Part shown: positions 28,034 to 37,275 of the stretch, piece by piece
How positions within the stretch are numbered: position 1 is the stretch's first letter
Layout of the letters: each line of letters opens with the position of its first letter
Assembly: GCA_965202895.1 (NCBI GenBank)
Contig: OZ241901.1
Location: forward strand, 3,472,001 to 3,536,000
Reading direction: 5' to 3'
DNA length: 64,000 bases
Source of the DNA: JAJDXW01 sp965202895
GTDB lineage: Bacteria > Pseudomonadota > Gammaproteobacteria > HK1
Made by a program: the position numbers and the translations under genes
Notes under the pieces: model-generated
Database searches by the model: none
The model's input: the letters and a program-made list of their open reading frames with translations, nothing else
Told to the model about the DNA's origin: nothing

Positions 28034-28184
28034 CGATGACGTGAGCCGTCCGGCGCCCGCGTCGGCGCCTCCCTTCGGGGGCGCGCCGGCGCGCCGGCGC
28101 GCTGACGCGGGCGCCGGTCCGGCTCGTTCCCGATCCCGCTCCGACCCCCGCTCCCGACCCCATCCCCGAAAGGGCCGTTCGATC

Positions 28185-29129
28185 GTGGAATCACTGGTTC
28201 GGTTCGCTCGCGAGGAGCTCGGAAACCCAGGGCTCGCGACCCTCCTCGACCAGCCCTCGTTCGCCTTCATCCAGGTGCTCAACTCCGTCTCGCAGGGGAT
28301 GAACCTCTTCATCATCGCCTCGGGGCTCTCCCTCATCTTCGGGGTGCTCCGGGTCATCAACTTCGCCCACGGCGCCTTCTACATGTTCGGCGCCTACATC
28401 CTCTACTCGGTGGCGGAGTCGTACGGGCTGGGGTTCTGGACCGGGGTGGCGGCGGCGGGGGTCGGCCTCGCGGCCATGTCCGTCCTCATCGAGCGGGGGC
28501 TCTTCCGGTTCATCTACGACAAGGAGCACCTGATGCAGCTCCTCCTCACCTTCGCGGTGGTCCTCATCCTCACCGACCTCGCGAAGATGATCTGGGGGAC
28601 GGACCAGTACAGCGTGTCCTATCCGGACGGCTTCGGGGGGGCGGTCGACCTCGGTGTCACCCGGTATCCGACCTACCGGCTGCTGCTCATCGTGGTCGGC
28701 CCCCTGATCCTCGTCGGGCTCATGCTCTTCACCGCGCGCACGAGGTGGGGGCGCCTCACCCGCGCGGCCACCCAGGATCGGGAGATGCTGGGGGCGCTCG
28801 GCGTCAACGTTCCGGTGATCTACACCGGGGTCTTCATCCTCGGCTCCGCGCTCGCCGGCATCGGCGGCGCGCTCGCCGCGCCCTTCAACAGCCCTACCCC
28901 CGGCATGGACGCCATCATCATCGTCGACTGTTTCGTCATCGTGATCGTCGGGGGGCTCGGCAGCATCGTCGGGAGCTTCATCGGGGCGCTCATCTATGGG
29001 CTCGTCTTCAACTTCGGCTCCGTGATCGTGCCGAACTGGCAGGACGTCTTCCCGTTCCTGATCCTGCTCGCGGTGCTGCTCTGGCGGCCGTGGGGCCTCT
29101 TCGGCCGGCCCGAGGGCGAAGGAGCCTAG
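28185..29129 (+). CDS. Branched-chain-type ABC transporter permease (LivH-like)
   Basis: A 314-residue inner-membrane permease with about eight hydrophobic spans. It starts VESLVRFAREELGNP and has the family core NLFIIASGLSLIFGVLRVINFAHGAFYMFGAY near residue 40. The GTG at 28185 is favoured: an in-frame GTG at 28041 would add 48 Arg/Pro-rich residues unlike any LivH N-terminus. It pairs with LivM, encoded 4 bp downstream. Confidence 0.9.
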   Translation: MESLVRFAREELGNPGLATLLDQPSFAFIQVLNSVSQGMNLFIIASGLSLIFGVLRVINFAHGAFYMFGAYILYSVAESYGLGFWTGVAAAGVGLAAMSVLIERGLFRFIYDKEHLMQLLLTFAVVLILTDLAKMIWGTDQYSVSYPDGFGGAVDLGVTRYPTYRLLLIVVGPLILVGLMLFTARTRWGRLTRAATQDREMLGALGVNVPVIYTGVFILGSALAGIGGALAAPFNSPTPGMDAIIIVDCFVIVIVGGLGSIVGSFIGALIYGLVFNFGSVIVPNWQDVFPFLILLAVLLWRPWGLFGRPEGEGA

Positions 29130-29133
29130 GGGG

Positions 29134-30081
29134 ATGGAGTCGGCCCGGGTCATGCCGCGCCCGGTCGCGGTCGCGTGCGCGGCGGCGCTGCTCGCGCTGC
29201 TCGCGGCGCCGCTGCTCGATTCGCGCTACCTCATCGATCTCTTCACCGAGATCATGATCTACGCCCTGTTCGCGCTCAGCCTCAACGTGCTGATCGGCTA
29301 TTCCGGGAACGTCTCGTTCGGGCACGCCGCCTACTTCGCGATCGGGGGGTATACCTGCGCGATCCTCCTCACCACGTACGAATGGAGCTTCGCGCCCGCG
29401 TTCGCGGCCGCGGTGGTCGCCTCCGCGCTCGCCGCCGCCTTCGTCGCCTGGTTCTGCGTGCGCCTGACCGACATCTACTTCGCGATGCTCACCCTCGCGT
29501 TCGCGATGGTGGTCTGGGGGGTGGCGTTCAAATGGCGGAGCGTGACGGGAGGTGACGACGGGTTCGTCGGGGTGTCCGTGCCCGCGATGATCGACTCGCG
29601 GGTCGAGTTCTACTATTTCACCCTGGCGGTCACCGGCCTCTCCGCGGCCCTGTTGTGGCTCATCTGCCACTCCGCGTTCGGGCGGTGCCTCGTCGCGGTC
29701 CGCGAGAACCGGGTGCGGGCCGGGTTCGTCGGCATCAATACCCGCCTCATGCGCTGGTGGGCGTTCGTGGTGGCAGGAACGTTCGCGGGGGTGGCGGGGG
29801 CGATCTTCGGGATGTTCCACCGCGGCATGTACATCGAGTCGGCGTTCTGGACCGAGTCGGCGACGGTGCTCATCATGACCCTGCTCGGGGGGATCCATTC
29901 GTTCTTCGGGCCGGCCATCGGCGCCGCGACGCTCTTCGTGCTCGAGCGCCTCACCAACGAGTACACCGAGTACTGGCCGCTCGTCCTCGGGGCGATCCTG
30001 TTGGGCATCCTGCTCTTCCTGCCGGACGGCCTCGCCGGGCTCGCGCGCAAGCTCGCCTCGTACCGGACGCGGGGCGGCTGA
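29134..30081 (+). CDS. Branched-chain-type ABC transporter permease (LivM-like)
   Basis: A 315-residue permease with about eight to ten hydrophobic spans. The family pattern YALFALSLNVLIGYSGNVSFGHAAYFAIGGY is near residue 45 and the EAA-like loop ENRVRAGFVGINTRLMRW near 190. It heterodimerises with the LivH-like protein encoded just upstream to form the channel. The next gene starts 4 bp after its stop. Start ATG at 29134. Confidence 0.92.
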   Translation: MESARVMPRPVAVACAAALLALLAAPLLDSRYLIDLFTEIMIYALFALSLNVLIGYSGNVSFGHAAYFAIGGYTCAILLTTYEWSFAPAFAAAVVASALAAAFVAWFCVRLTDIYFAMLTLAFAMVVWGVAFKWRSVTGGDDGFVGVSVPAMIDSRVEFYYFTLAVTGLSAALLWLICHSAFGRCLVAVRENRVRAGFVGINTRLMRWWAFVVAGTFAGVAGAIFGMFHRGMYIESAFWTESATVLIMTLLGGIHSFFGPAIGAATLFVLERLTNEYTEYWPLVLGAILLGILLFLPDGLAGLARKLASYRTRGG

Positions 30082-30085
30082 ACCG

Positions 30086-30853
30086 ATGCTCCGCACCGTC
30101 GGCCTCTTCAAACAGTTCGGAGGCTTCGTCGCCATCGACGGGGTGGACTTCGAGCTCGATGAGGGAGAGAAGCACGCGATCATAGGCCCGAACGGCGCGG
30201 GCAAGACGACGTTCTTCCATCTCATCACCGGGCATCTCCGGCCCGACCGGGGCCGGGTCGAGTACGAGGGGCGCGATCTGGGCGGGCTTCCGCCGCACCG
30301 CATCGTCAAGGCGGGGCTCGCCCGTTCGTTCCAGCGGGTCAACGTCTATCCGCGCATGAGCGTGTTCGAGAACGTGCAGGTCGCGCTCATGGCCCGCGAC
30401 AACCGGCACTTCACGATGTTCCGGATCGGGGCCCGCTTCAACCGGTACGAGACGCTGGAGCTGCTCGCACTCGTCGGGCTCTCGGAGGAGGCCGGCGAGC
30501 AGGCGGGAGAGCTCGCCTACGGCAAGCAGAAGCAGTTGGAGCTCGCGATCGCCCTCGCCGAGCGGCCCCGGGTCCTGCTCCTCGACGAGCCGACCGCGGG
30601 CATGTCGCCGAGCGAGACGGAGGAAGCGATCCGCCTCATCCAGGAGATCGCGGATGCGCGGAGACTCACCCTGCTCTTCACCGAGCACGACATGACGGTG
30701 GTCTTCGGAATCGCGGACCGGATCACGGTGCTGCACAACGGAGGGGTCATCGCGGCCGGTGCGCCGGACGCGGTGCGGGGCGACCCCCAGGTGCGGAGCG
30801 TGTATCTCGGGGAGGAGGAGGGAGAGGGAGAGGAGGGCGATGGCGCAGCTTGA
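30086..30853 (+). CDS. ABC transporter ATP-binding protein (LivG-like)
   Basis: A 255-residue ATPase. Walker A GPNGAGKTT is near residue 35, the ABC signature appears in the reduced form AYGKQKQLELAIAL near 148, and Walker B VLLLDEPTAGMSPSE is near 168. The signature reads YGKQK rather than LSGGQ, a normal LivG variation. The C-terminus is Glu/Gly-rich and overlaps the LivF gene by 14 bp, so translation of the two is coupled. Confidence 0.92.
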   Translation: MLRTVGLFKQFGGFVAIDGVDFELDEGEKHAIIGPNGAGKTTFFHLITGHLRPDRGRVEYEGRDLGGLPPHRIVKAGLARSFQRVNVYPRMSVFENVQVALMARDNRHFTMFRIGARFNRYETLELLALVGLSEEAGEQAGELAYGKQKQLELAIALAERPRVLLLDEPTAGMSPSETEEAIRLIQEIADARRLTLLFTEHDMTVVFGIADRITVLHNGGVIAAGAPDAVRGDPQVRSVYLGEEEGEGEEGDGAA

Positions 30854-31538
30854 GCTCCGGGACGTCCACACCGCATACGGCCAGAGCCAGGTGCTCTTCG
30901 GGGTGTCGTTCGCGGTGGAGCCCGGCGAGTGCGTCGCCCTCATCGGACGGAACGGCGTCGGCAAGACCACCACCATCCGCAGCATCGCCGGGCTGGTGGC
31001 CCCGCGCCGGGGTGCGATCGAATGGCTCGGCGAGAACATCGCGGGCCGGCCGTCCCATCGGGTTGCGAAGCTCGGGATCGGCTACGTTCCCGAGGAGCGG
31101 CGGATCTTCCCCGAGCTGACGGTCTGGGAGAACCTCGACATCGCCCGCCGGGAGACGCCGGGAGGATGGGACGAGGAACGGGTGTTCGCGCTCTTCCCCG
31201 ACCTCCGGCCCATCCGGACCCGGCTCGGCGGGGTGCTCTCGGGCGGCCAGCAACAGATGCTGACCATCGCCCGAAGCCTGATGGGGAACCCGAGGCTGCT
31301 CCTCCTCGACGAGCCGTCGGAGGGTCTCGCGCCGCGCGTCGTCGAGTCCTTGCGCGACCAGGTGCGGAGCCTGAAGGACGAGGGGCTGTCGATCGTCCTC
31401 GCGGAGCAGAACCTCTCGTTCGTGCTCGCCTTGAGCGACCACTGCCACATCATGGAGAAGGGCGAGATCAAGCACTCGGGCTCGACCGGGGAGCTCCGCG
31501 ACCACCCCGAGATCCTGGAGCGGTACCTCACCGTCTGA
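30840..31538 (+). CDS. ABC transporter ATP-binding protein (LivF-like)
   Basis: A 232-residue ATPase with Walker A GRNGVGKTT near residue 37, signature LSGGQQQML near 135, Walker B LLLLDEPSEGLAP near 157 and the H-loop replaced by Q in VLAEQNL, as is normal in LivF. ATG at 30840 lies inside the end of livG, behind a run of GGAG repeats that can serve as its ribosome site. This closes the five-gene importer operon. Confidence 0.93.
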   Translation: MAQLELRDVHTAYGQSQVLFGVSFAVEPGECVALIGRNGVGKTTTIRSIAGLVAPRRGAIEWLGENIAGRPSHRVAKLGIGYVPEERRIFPELTVWENLDIARRETPGGWDEERVFALFPDLRPIRTRLGGVLSGGQQQMLTIARSLMGNPRLLLLDEPSEGLAPRVVESLRDQVRSLKDEGLSIVLAEQNLSFVLALSDHCHIMEKGEIKHSGSTGELRDHPEILERYLTV

Positions 31539-31772
31539 CGAGGCTTCGCATATGCCGCCGGCTTCATCGCCCCGCTACCGCGGGAAGGGCGTCGGCTCCA
31601 CGAACGGATAGCGGGCTCTCGCCTTGGCGAGGGCCGTGCCTCGTCGCCGGAGAGGACGCGACCGGCCGCCGCCTCGCCGGGAGCACGCCCGGCCGTGGCC
31701 CGCACCCACGGCGCCGGTGCTAGACTGCCGCAGCCGGATGCCCGGCAGGCGCAAGTTCCCGAAGGAGGCCTC

Positions 31773-33110
31773 GTGACGCCCGATGATCGCGTCTTCCTGA
31801 AAAGGTTTTTCCAGAACCTTCTGGATCAATCGCTCGATCCGTCGGATGAGCGTTACGTTCCTCTGTACGAAGAGCCTGGCTTGGCGGATGAAGACCCCGT
31901 CAAGCTGCTCGCCGATGCGATCGAATGGACGTCGGAAAGCGTGCAGCTTCTCTCCGGATATCGTGGGACGGGCAAGAGCACGGAGCTGAAGCGGCTCAAG
32001 GCCCGCCTGGAGGAATCCGGCTATCTGGTGTTCCTGTGCGACGTCGAAGACTATCTCAACCTTTCGACACCGATCGACGTGAGCGACTTCCTGATGGTCG
32101 TCGCCGGTGCATTCGGCGAAGCCGTCAATGGGCGTCTGAAGAAGGACAACCATCCATTGCATGAAGGGTATTGGGAGCGATTTCGCACTTTCTGGGATGG
32201 ATTGCAAATCGAAGACCCCAAATTTTCCGCCTCGGTCGGGACGGGACCGGTATCGGTCGGAATCCAGGCCAATCTGAAAAGCGCTCCTGCGTTCAAGGAG
32301 CAACTGCAGAAGCACATGGCCGGACATCTGGGTGCCCTCGTCGCCGACGTTCGGGCCTTCCTTGAAGGCTGCGTGAAGAGATTGAGAGAATGTTACGGCG
32401 ATCATGAAGTCGTGCTGTTGCTCGATTCCATCGAGCATATCAGGGGCACGTTGGCGAATGCGGACGATGTTCATGGTTCGGTGGAAAGGCTGTTCGCGGG
32501 CCATTCCGAAAAACTCCACCTATCCGGTTTGCACGTGATCTACACCGTCCCGACGTATCTCAAGATCCGTTACCCGAACGTGGACGCACTCTACGAACCG
32601 GGAGGTTTGATCGTTCTTCCGGCATTCAAGCTGTTCGAGCAGGATGAGAATCGAACCTCTATCCCGGCGAATTTTGACGCCATGGAACGAGTCGTCCGTC
32701 AACGCGATGACTGGCGCAGGTTGCTGGGAAATGACCGTTCGCTTCTGGATCGCCTGATCCGCAACTCCGGTGGACATCTTCGGGATCTGCTGCATCTCCT
32801 CAGCCAGGTCCTGCTGCGCGCGAGGGAGCTCCCCGTTCCCGAACGCACCGTGGACGCCGCCATCAGCCAGATGAGGTCCACGTTCCTGCCCATCCCCGAC
32901 GTCGACGCGCTCTGGCTGGACGGAATCGCCGCCAACCGCCGGGTCAACTTGGAGGAGCTGGCGGCGCTGCCCTTTCTCTCCCGGTTCTTCGATACCCATC
33001 TCGTCCTCTGCTACCGCAACGGCGAGGAGTGGTACGACGTCCATCCCCTGGTCCGGGAGCACGTTCGCGCCCAGGCTGAATACGTCCGCCAACGCCCTGC
33101 CCAAGCGTGA
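31773..33110 (+). CDS. P-loop ATPase, STAND/AAA-like, paired with a TPR protein
   Basis: A 445-residue ATPase. Walker A is GYRGTGKST with the catalytic Lys68; the Walker B-like strand is EVVLLLDSIEHIRG near residue 212. The C-terminal region is helical with no transmembrane span. GTG at 31773 is chosen because GAAGGAGG lies just upstream. The base composition is visibly lower in G+C than in flanking genes, with more AT-rich third positions, which suggests transfer. The TPR gene starts 7 bp downstream, so the pair is an operon. ATPase plus TPR-sensor pairs are a common design of signal-transducing and defence NTPases, but I cannot assign this pair to a named system. Confidence 0.75.
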   Translation: MTPDDRVFLKRFFQNLLDQSLDPSDERYVPLYEEPGLADEDPVKLLADAIEWTSESVQLLSGYRGTGKSTELKRLKARLEESGYLVFLCDVEDYLNLSTPIDVSDFLMVVAGAFGEAVNGRLKKDNHPLHEGYWERFRTFWDGLQIEDPKFSASVGTGPVSVGIQANLKSAPAFKEQLQKHMAGHLGALVADVRAFLEGCVKRLRECYGDHEVVLLLDSIEHIRGTLANADDVHGSVERLFAGHSEKLHLSGLHVIYTVPTYLKIRYPNVDALYEPGGLIVLPAFKLFEQDENRTSIPANFDAMERVVRQRDDWRRLLGNDRSLLDRLIRNSGGHLRDLLHLLSQVLLRARELPVPERTVDAAISQMRSTFLPIPDVDALWLDGIAANRRVNLEELAALPFLSRFFDTHLVLCYRNGEEWYDVHPLVREHVRAQAEYVRQRPAQA

Positions 33111-33117
33111 GGCTCCG

Positions 33118-34620
33118 GTGGTGACGACCGCTGTTTTGTCCTCGGACGGCGACGAAGCCGTCCTCGACCCGGCAGCCGAAGCCGAATGGCAGATACTCCG
33201 CCGGCAGATCGAGTTGGCCTCCGGCTTCTGGCTTGGATTCATTTTCTGCCCGTCTCCGCGCCCGGTCGCGGTGCTGCGGCAGCGGGTGGAACAAATCTAC
33301 CGGTTTCATGCGTCGCAGGTGCGGCTGCTCCGCCCCTCTGAACCGGAGGAGCTTCGCGAGATCCTGCCCCGGTTGCTGGAGCCGGAATCCGTGGAGGCAG
33401 GCTGCGTCTGGGTCGAGGCCATCCACCTCGACGCTTCGACGTTCACGGATGAGGAACCCGGTCCCTGGGCCACGGCCTGGGACTGGACGTTGATGCGCAC
33501 CAACGAACACCGGGAAGTCCTGCGCCGCCGGCTGAACAGGGGCTTGGTGTACGCGGCCTCGCCGCAGTGGAAGCCCCGCGCCCGCATTGCCGCTCCCGAT
33601 CTGTGGTCGATACGTTCCCTGGTGCTCGATCTGCCGGCAAGCGCCGGCGGATTGCCGGATGCCGGCCGCCGGGACGCGATGGAAAGGGAATCCGTCGCAC
33701 CTGACCCTTCCCTCGATACCGCCATCGACGTCGACTTCGCGCTGGCGGAAGCGCGTCGAATCGAAGGCAAGCCGAAGTACGACCCGCGTTCACATGCGCG
33801 CGTGCTCCTGCGGGCGGTCGAAGGATTGCTGGCGCGGGATCGGACAGGCAAGGCGGTAGAGACGGCTCACCGGGCACTGCACATCTTGAGGAACGCGCCG
33901 GACCCGGGGCGCCTGTTGCCCACGGCGCTGCACTGGACAGGGCAGGCGGAACGGGCGGACGGCGACTTCGCCGCGGCCGAGTCGCACCTCGATGAAGCGG
34001 TGAGTGGCTGGAAGTCCCTCATCGACAGGAACGGTGAATCACCACAGACCTTGCGCGATCTGTCCATCAGTCTGGGGAGCCTTGGAGATGTCCGCCGCAA
34101 GTCCGGCGCTCTGGCGACCGCGACGGAGGCGTTTGAGGAATCCCTTGCTCTCGACCGCCGTCTGCTGGAAGCGATGGGCGAGACGCCGCAGGTATTGCGC
34201 GACCTGTCCGTCAGTCTCAACAAGCTCGGAGATGTCCGGCGCGAGGGGGGTGGCCTTGCTGCTGCGACGGAGGCATTCGAAGAATCCCTCGCTCTCGACC
34301 GCCGGCTATTGGAAGCGTTTGGCGAGACGCCGCAGGCGTTGCGCGACCTGTCCGTCAGTCTTGAAAGGATCGGAGGTGTTCGGCGCGAGTCCGGCGAACT
34401 CGCTGCTGCAACCGCAGCGTTCGAAGAATCCCTCTCCTTCGCCCGCCGCCGGCTCGAAGCGTATGGCGAGACGCCGCAGGCGCTACGTGACCTGTCCGTC
34501 GTTCTTGGCAGGGTCGGAGATGTCCGCCGCGAGTCCGGGGACCTCACCGCCGCCACCGCCGCGTTCGAGGAGTCCGCTACCCTCGAGCGCCGTTTGCCCA
34601 ACGCCACGGGTGAGACATGA
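33118..34620 (+). CDS. TPR repeat protein with unknown N-terminal domain, C-terminally truncated
   Basis: A 500-residue protein with two parts. Residues 1-190 form a globular domain of unknown function, containing LVYAASPQWKPRARIAAPDLWSIRSLVLDLP near 145-175. Residues 225-300 hold ordinary TPR-like helices. From 34033 there are four 48-residue repeats (GETPQ.LRDLSVSL..LGDVRR), starting at 34033, 34177, 34321 and 34465. A fifth begins at 34609 but stops after GET. The copies are similar at DNA level, so the array has changed length recently. It follows the ATPase gene by 7 bp. The protein is probably the sensor or scaffold partner of that ATPase. Confidence 0.75.
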   Translation: MVTTAVLSSDGDEAVLDPAAEAEWQILRRQIELASGFWLGFIFCPSPRPVAVLRQRVEQIYRFHASQVRLLRPSEPEELREILPRLLEPESVEAGCVWVEAIHLDASTFTDEEPGPWATAWDWTLMRTNEHREVLRRRLNRGLVYAASPQWKPRARIAAPDLWSIRSLVLDLPASAGGLPDAGRRDAMERESVAPDPSLDTAIDVDFALAEARRIEGKPKYDPRSHARVLLRAVEGLLARDRTGKAVETAHRALHILRNAPDPGRLLPTALHWTGQAERADGDFAAAESHLDEAVSGWKSLIDRNGESPQTLRDLSISLGSLGDVRRKSGALATATEAFEESLALDRRLLEAMGETPQVLRDLSVSLNKLGDVRREGGGLAAATEAFEESLALDRRLLEAFGETPQALRDLSVSLERIGGVRRESGELAAATAAFEESLSFARRRLEAYGETPQALRDLSVVLGRVGDVRRESGDLTAATAAFEESATLERRLPNATGET

Positions 34621-34773
34621 GCCGGTCCCAATTATCGTTTCTACCGGCCTCCGCATCCGGTGACCGGGAAGCCATGTCGTATTCCAAGACGAGGATGGGC
34701 TTGGCCGCGCTCCTGGGCGGATGCAAGCCGCGACAGCTTCGAGGCATTGGACTCGGCGGGCCGGATCGTCTGA

Positions 34774-35925
34774 GGCGAGGATGAAACGAAGGTCCCGCAG
34801 TACAAGCGTTTCGTGCACGACGTCGAGACGAACGTCGCCAAGTCGTTCTTCCAGGACTATACCGACGGCGAAAAGCAGATCGCGGCCCTGTTCGGCGCCA
34901 CCGGGCTCTTCCCGACCCCCAAGCCGACGACCCTGCCCATGCGCTTCATCTCGCAGACCTCCGGGCGGGAGAGCCTCGTCCTCGATTTTTTCGCCGTCTC
35001 CGGGACCACTGGCCACGCCGTCATCCACCTGAACCGCGGGGACGGCGGAAGACGCAAGTTCCTCCTCGTCGAAATGGGCGACTACTTCGACACCGTTCTC
35101 CTCCCCCGCATCAAGAAGGTCACGTTCGCCCCGGAATGGAAAGACGGCAAGCCGAAGCGCCCCGCCACCCCCGAGGAAGCCGAACGCTCCCCGCGGATCG
35201 TCAAGGTGGTGCGCCTCGAATCCTACGAAGACACCCTCAACAACCTGGAGCCTCGCCGCACCGATGAACAGCAATTCGCGCTCGACACGTCGCGGAGCCA
35301 GGGCCAGGGCCAGGACGCTTTCCGGGAGCAGTACCTCCTTCGCTACATGCTCGACGTGGAGACCCGCGGCAGCTCCTCGCTGCTGAACGTCGCCGCCTTC
35401 ACCGATCCGACCTCCTACCGGCTCAGGGTCAAGCGCCCCGGCTCGGACGAGAGCCGCGAAGTCGCCGTCGATCTGGCGGAGACGTTCCACTGGCTGATCG
35501 GCCTCACCGTGCAGCGCATCGCCGCGCCGAGGACCTTCAATGCCGATTTCGAGCGCGACGGCGAAGGCCGCCTGCGGCTGAAGGGGCGGCTCAAGCGGAA
35601 GAAGGCGGGCGGGGCTTGGTGGTTCCGCACCGTCACCGGGACCCTCCCCGACGGCCGCAAGGCGTTGGTGGTCTGGCGCAAGCGCCCCGGCGGCGAGACG
35701 CCCGAGGGGATCGAGCGGGACAACCTCGTCCTCGACGAGTGGTTCACCGGGCACCGCGGGTTCGCGGACGAAGACGGCGGCGGCGGGTACGATCTCGTCT
35801 ACGTCAACGGCGACAACCACCTCGGAGCCTCAAGGCCCCGGCCGACACTTGGAAGGTGCGCCTCATCGAGGAAGCCTTCCATCGGCTGATGTTCGAGCCG
35901 GAGAGGCGGTGGTGGCTCCGGTATC
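34774..35925 (+). pseudogene. Remnant of a type III-like DNA methyltransferase (Mod), C-terminal part
   Basis: The reading frame is closed by a stop just upstream of 34774, so the N-terminal and catalytic (DPPY-type) part is absent. What remains reads VPQYKRFVHDVETNVAKSFF, then SLVLDFFAVSGTTGHAVIHLNR (SAM-binding motif, with Val where FAGSGTT is normal), then DYFDTVLLPRIKKVTFAPEWKDGK. Near 35823 the frame shifts: the expected ending LKAPADTWKVRLIEEAFHRLMFEPE continues in another frame to about 35925. Partner DNA is the helicase fragment at 40152. Confidence 0.8.
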
Positions 35926-36003
35926 GGCTGCCCGCGACCGTCCCGCCGGCCTCGTCCTCCCGGGGCGCGCGGCATCGCCATCGTCCGGCCGCTACGATCC
36001 TCG

Positions 36004-36220
36004 ATCGGCTTGCACCGGACCGAGGTCGCCCGGATCGACATACCCGGATTCGACCCACCGTGCTCGCGCAATCTGCTCACACGCGGCGCGGCGTTGCTCC
36101 GGTCCGGTCTTCGAGACGAGCCCCCGGCTGGTGGGCGGTTCGCCAGCCAGCGCCGCGCCGTAAGCGAGCGCCGGACAGGTCTCGGCCAGCACGATGCGCC
36201 GGTCGCGCCGCAGTTCGTTC
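36004..36220 (-). pseudogene. Possible DUF429-like fragment
   Basis: The minus-strand frame reads RRIVLAETCPALAYGAALAG, followed by KTGPEQRRAACEQIARARWV. This resembles, from memory, the C-terminal half of DUF429 nuclease-like proteins. No start or complete domain is present. It lies between the methyltransferase remnant and a toxin-antitoxin pair. Recognition is weak. Confidence 0.3.
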
Positions 36221-36408
36221 AACCCACCCTCGAAAGGTCTGCATTCATGGCGCCCGGCACGCGGGTACGAGGGTTCGCGGAGATCGACCCGGTGCAGGTT
36301 TCCTCGGCGGCGCTGCGAGACGTCGAGTTCGAGTTCGATGAATTGACATCGCACCATGCAGGCATGAAGATTGATGGCATTGAAGACATGCTTTTGAAGG
36401 CGATGCCA

Positions 36409-36645
36409 ATGGCTCAACTGACGGTCCGCAAGCTGAGCATGCAGGTGGTCGATGCCCTCAAGCGGCGGGCGGCCGCTCACGGCCGATCCGCGGAAGCGGA
36501 GCATCGGGAGATCCTGCGCAAGACGTTGCTCGCCGATGATGGAAATTTCGCGGATCGTGCGCGGATCATGAGGCAACGCCTTCAATCATCGGTTGACGGC
36601 ACTGAAACGATCCGGGCCGACCGGGACCGGGACGGAACGACGTGA
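36409..36645 (+). CDS. FitA-like ribbon-helix-helix antitoxin
   Basis: A 78-residue protein starting MAQLTVRKLSMQVVDALKRRAAAHGRSAEAEHREIL. This is the FitA-type ribbon-helix-helix: a short beta strand (QLTVRKL) for DNA contact, then two helices. The polar C-terminal tail would wrap the toxin. ATG at 36403 or 36409 are both possible. The stop codon overlaps the PIN toxin start by 4 bp (GTGA), so the two are co-translated. It is expected to repress its own promoter. Confidence 0.85.
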   Translation: MAQLTVRKLSMQVVDALKRRAAAHGRSAEAEHREILRKTLLADDGNFADRARIMRQRLQSSVDGTETIRADRDRDGTT

Positions 36646-37094
36646 GAGGCTACGTCGTCGACGCGAGTGTCGCCGTCAAGTGGCTCGTGGCAGAGAGTCT
36701 GTCGGATGAAGCGTCGAGCCTGCTCGATGCGGGGTTGACGTTGCTGGCCCCCGCGCTGCTCTTTGCCGAGGCCGCCAATGCGTTATGGGCCATGCACCGA
36801 CGCGGCGACATCGACCGGGACGGGCTTGCCGGCGCCGTGGATCTGCTCCGCACCGCTCCAGTCACCACACCGCGGTCGATGCGCCAACTTGCGGCCTCCG
36901 CGACGCGGCTGGCTGTCGACCTCAGCCATCCGGTCCACGACTGCTTCTATCTCGCTCTGGCGGTTCACGAGCAGCACCCCGTGGTCACCGCCGACACTCG
37001 ATTCCGGGAGAAGACGCGGGACCATCCGTACCTGTTCGACCGGGTCGTGCACTTGGCGGACATCGGGAAAACCCGACCGCGCTTCGTCGGATGA
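36642..37094 (+). CDS. PIN-domain toxin (VapC/FitB type)
   Basis: A 150-residue PIN ribonuclease with the acidic residues expected for catalysis: Asp7 (VVDASV), Glu43 (FAEAANAL), then the Asp in HDCFYLALA and TADTRF. Its partner antitoxin gene overlaps by 4 bp. Start is GTG at 36642. Such toxins cleave tRNA or rRNA when unrestrained. It appears intact. Confidence 0.88.
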   Translation: MRGYVVDASVAVKWLVAESLSDEASSLLDAGLTLLAPALLFAEAANALWAMHRRGDIDRDGLAGAVDLLRTAPVTTPRSMRQLAASATRLAVDLSHPVHDCFYLALAVHEQHPVVTADTRFREKTRDHPYLFDRVVHLADIGKTRPRFVG

Positions 37095-37104
37095 GGAAAA
37101 CGAC

Positions 37105-37275
37105 ATGAAGCCCGTAGCCGTGCGCAACATCGAGCGCGCCGACGGCGCGGCCATCGACGAGCTCGGCACGCTCGAGGTCGCGACCGTGCACGAGGCCCGG
37201 GGCCGCCGCGGCCTGCTCAAGCCGTACATCCTCCCGAGCCACCCGGGCGCAGGCCGCCGGCAGCGCCGTCACCAT
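37105..37275 (+). pseudogene. Truncated LigK-like aldolase (4-carboxy-4-hydroxy-2-oxoadipate aldolase)
   Basis: MKPVAVRNIERADGAAIDEL and VATVHEARGRRGLLKPYILP match the N-terminus of the LigK/GalC aldolase family, which ends protocatechuate meta-cleavage. After SHPGA the frame shifts (AGSAVTM continues in another frame) and within 20 bases the sequence becomes a half B-type repeat (GCGGGCAGGACACCCGCG near 37273). Only about 55 of roughly 225 codons survive. Confidence 0.75.

Noticed and set aside
28041..28184. In-frame GTG start 48 codons upstream of the LivH-like permease
   Set aside because: The added residues are Arg/Pro-rich, unlike any LivH, and the stretch is an intergenic GC-rich leader.
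34033..34620. Repeats as a CRISPR or satellite array
   Set aside because: The period is in codon frame and codes for a TPR-like helix pair inside a long gene.
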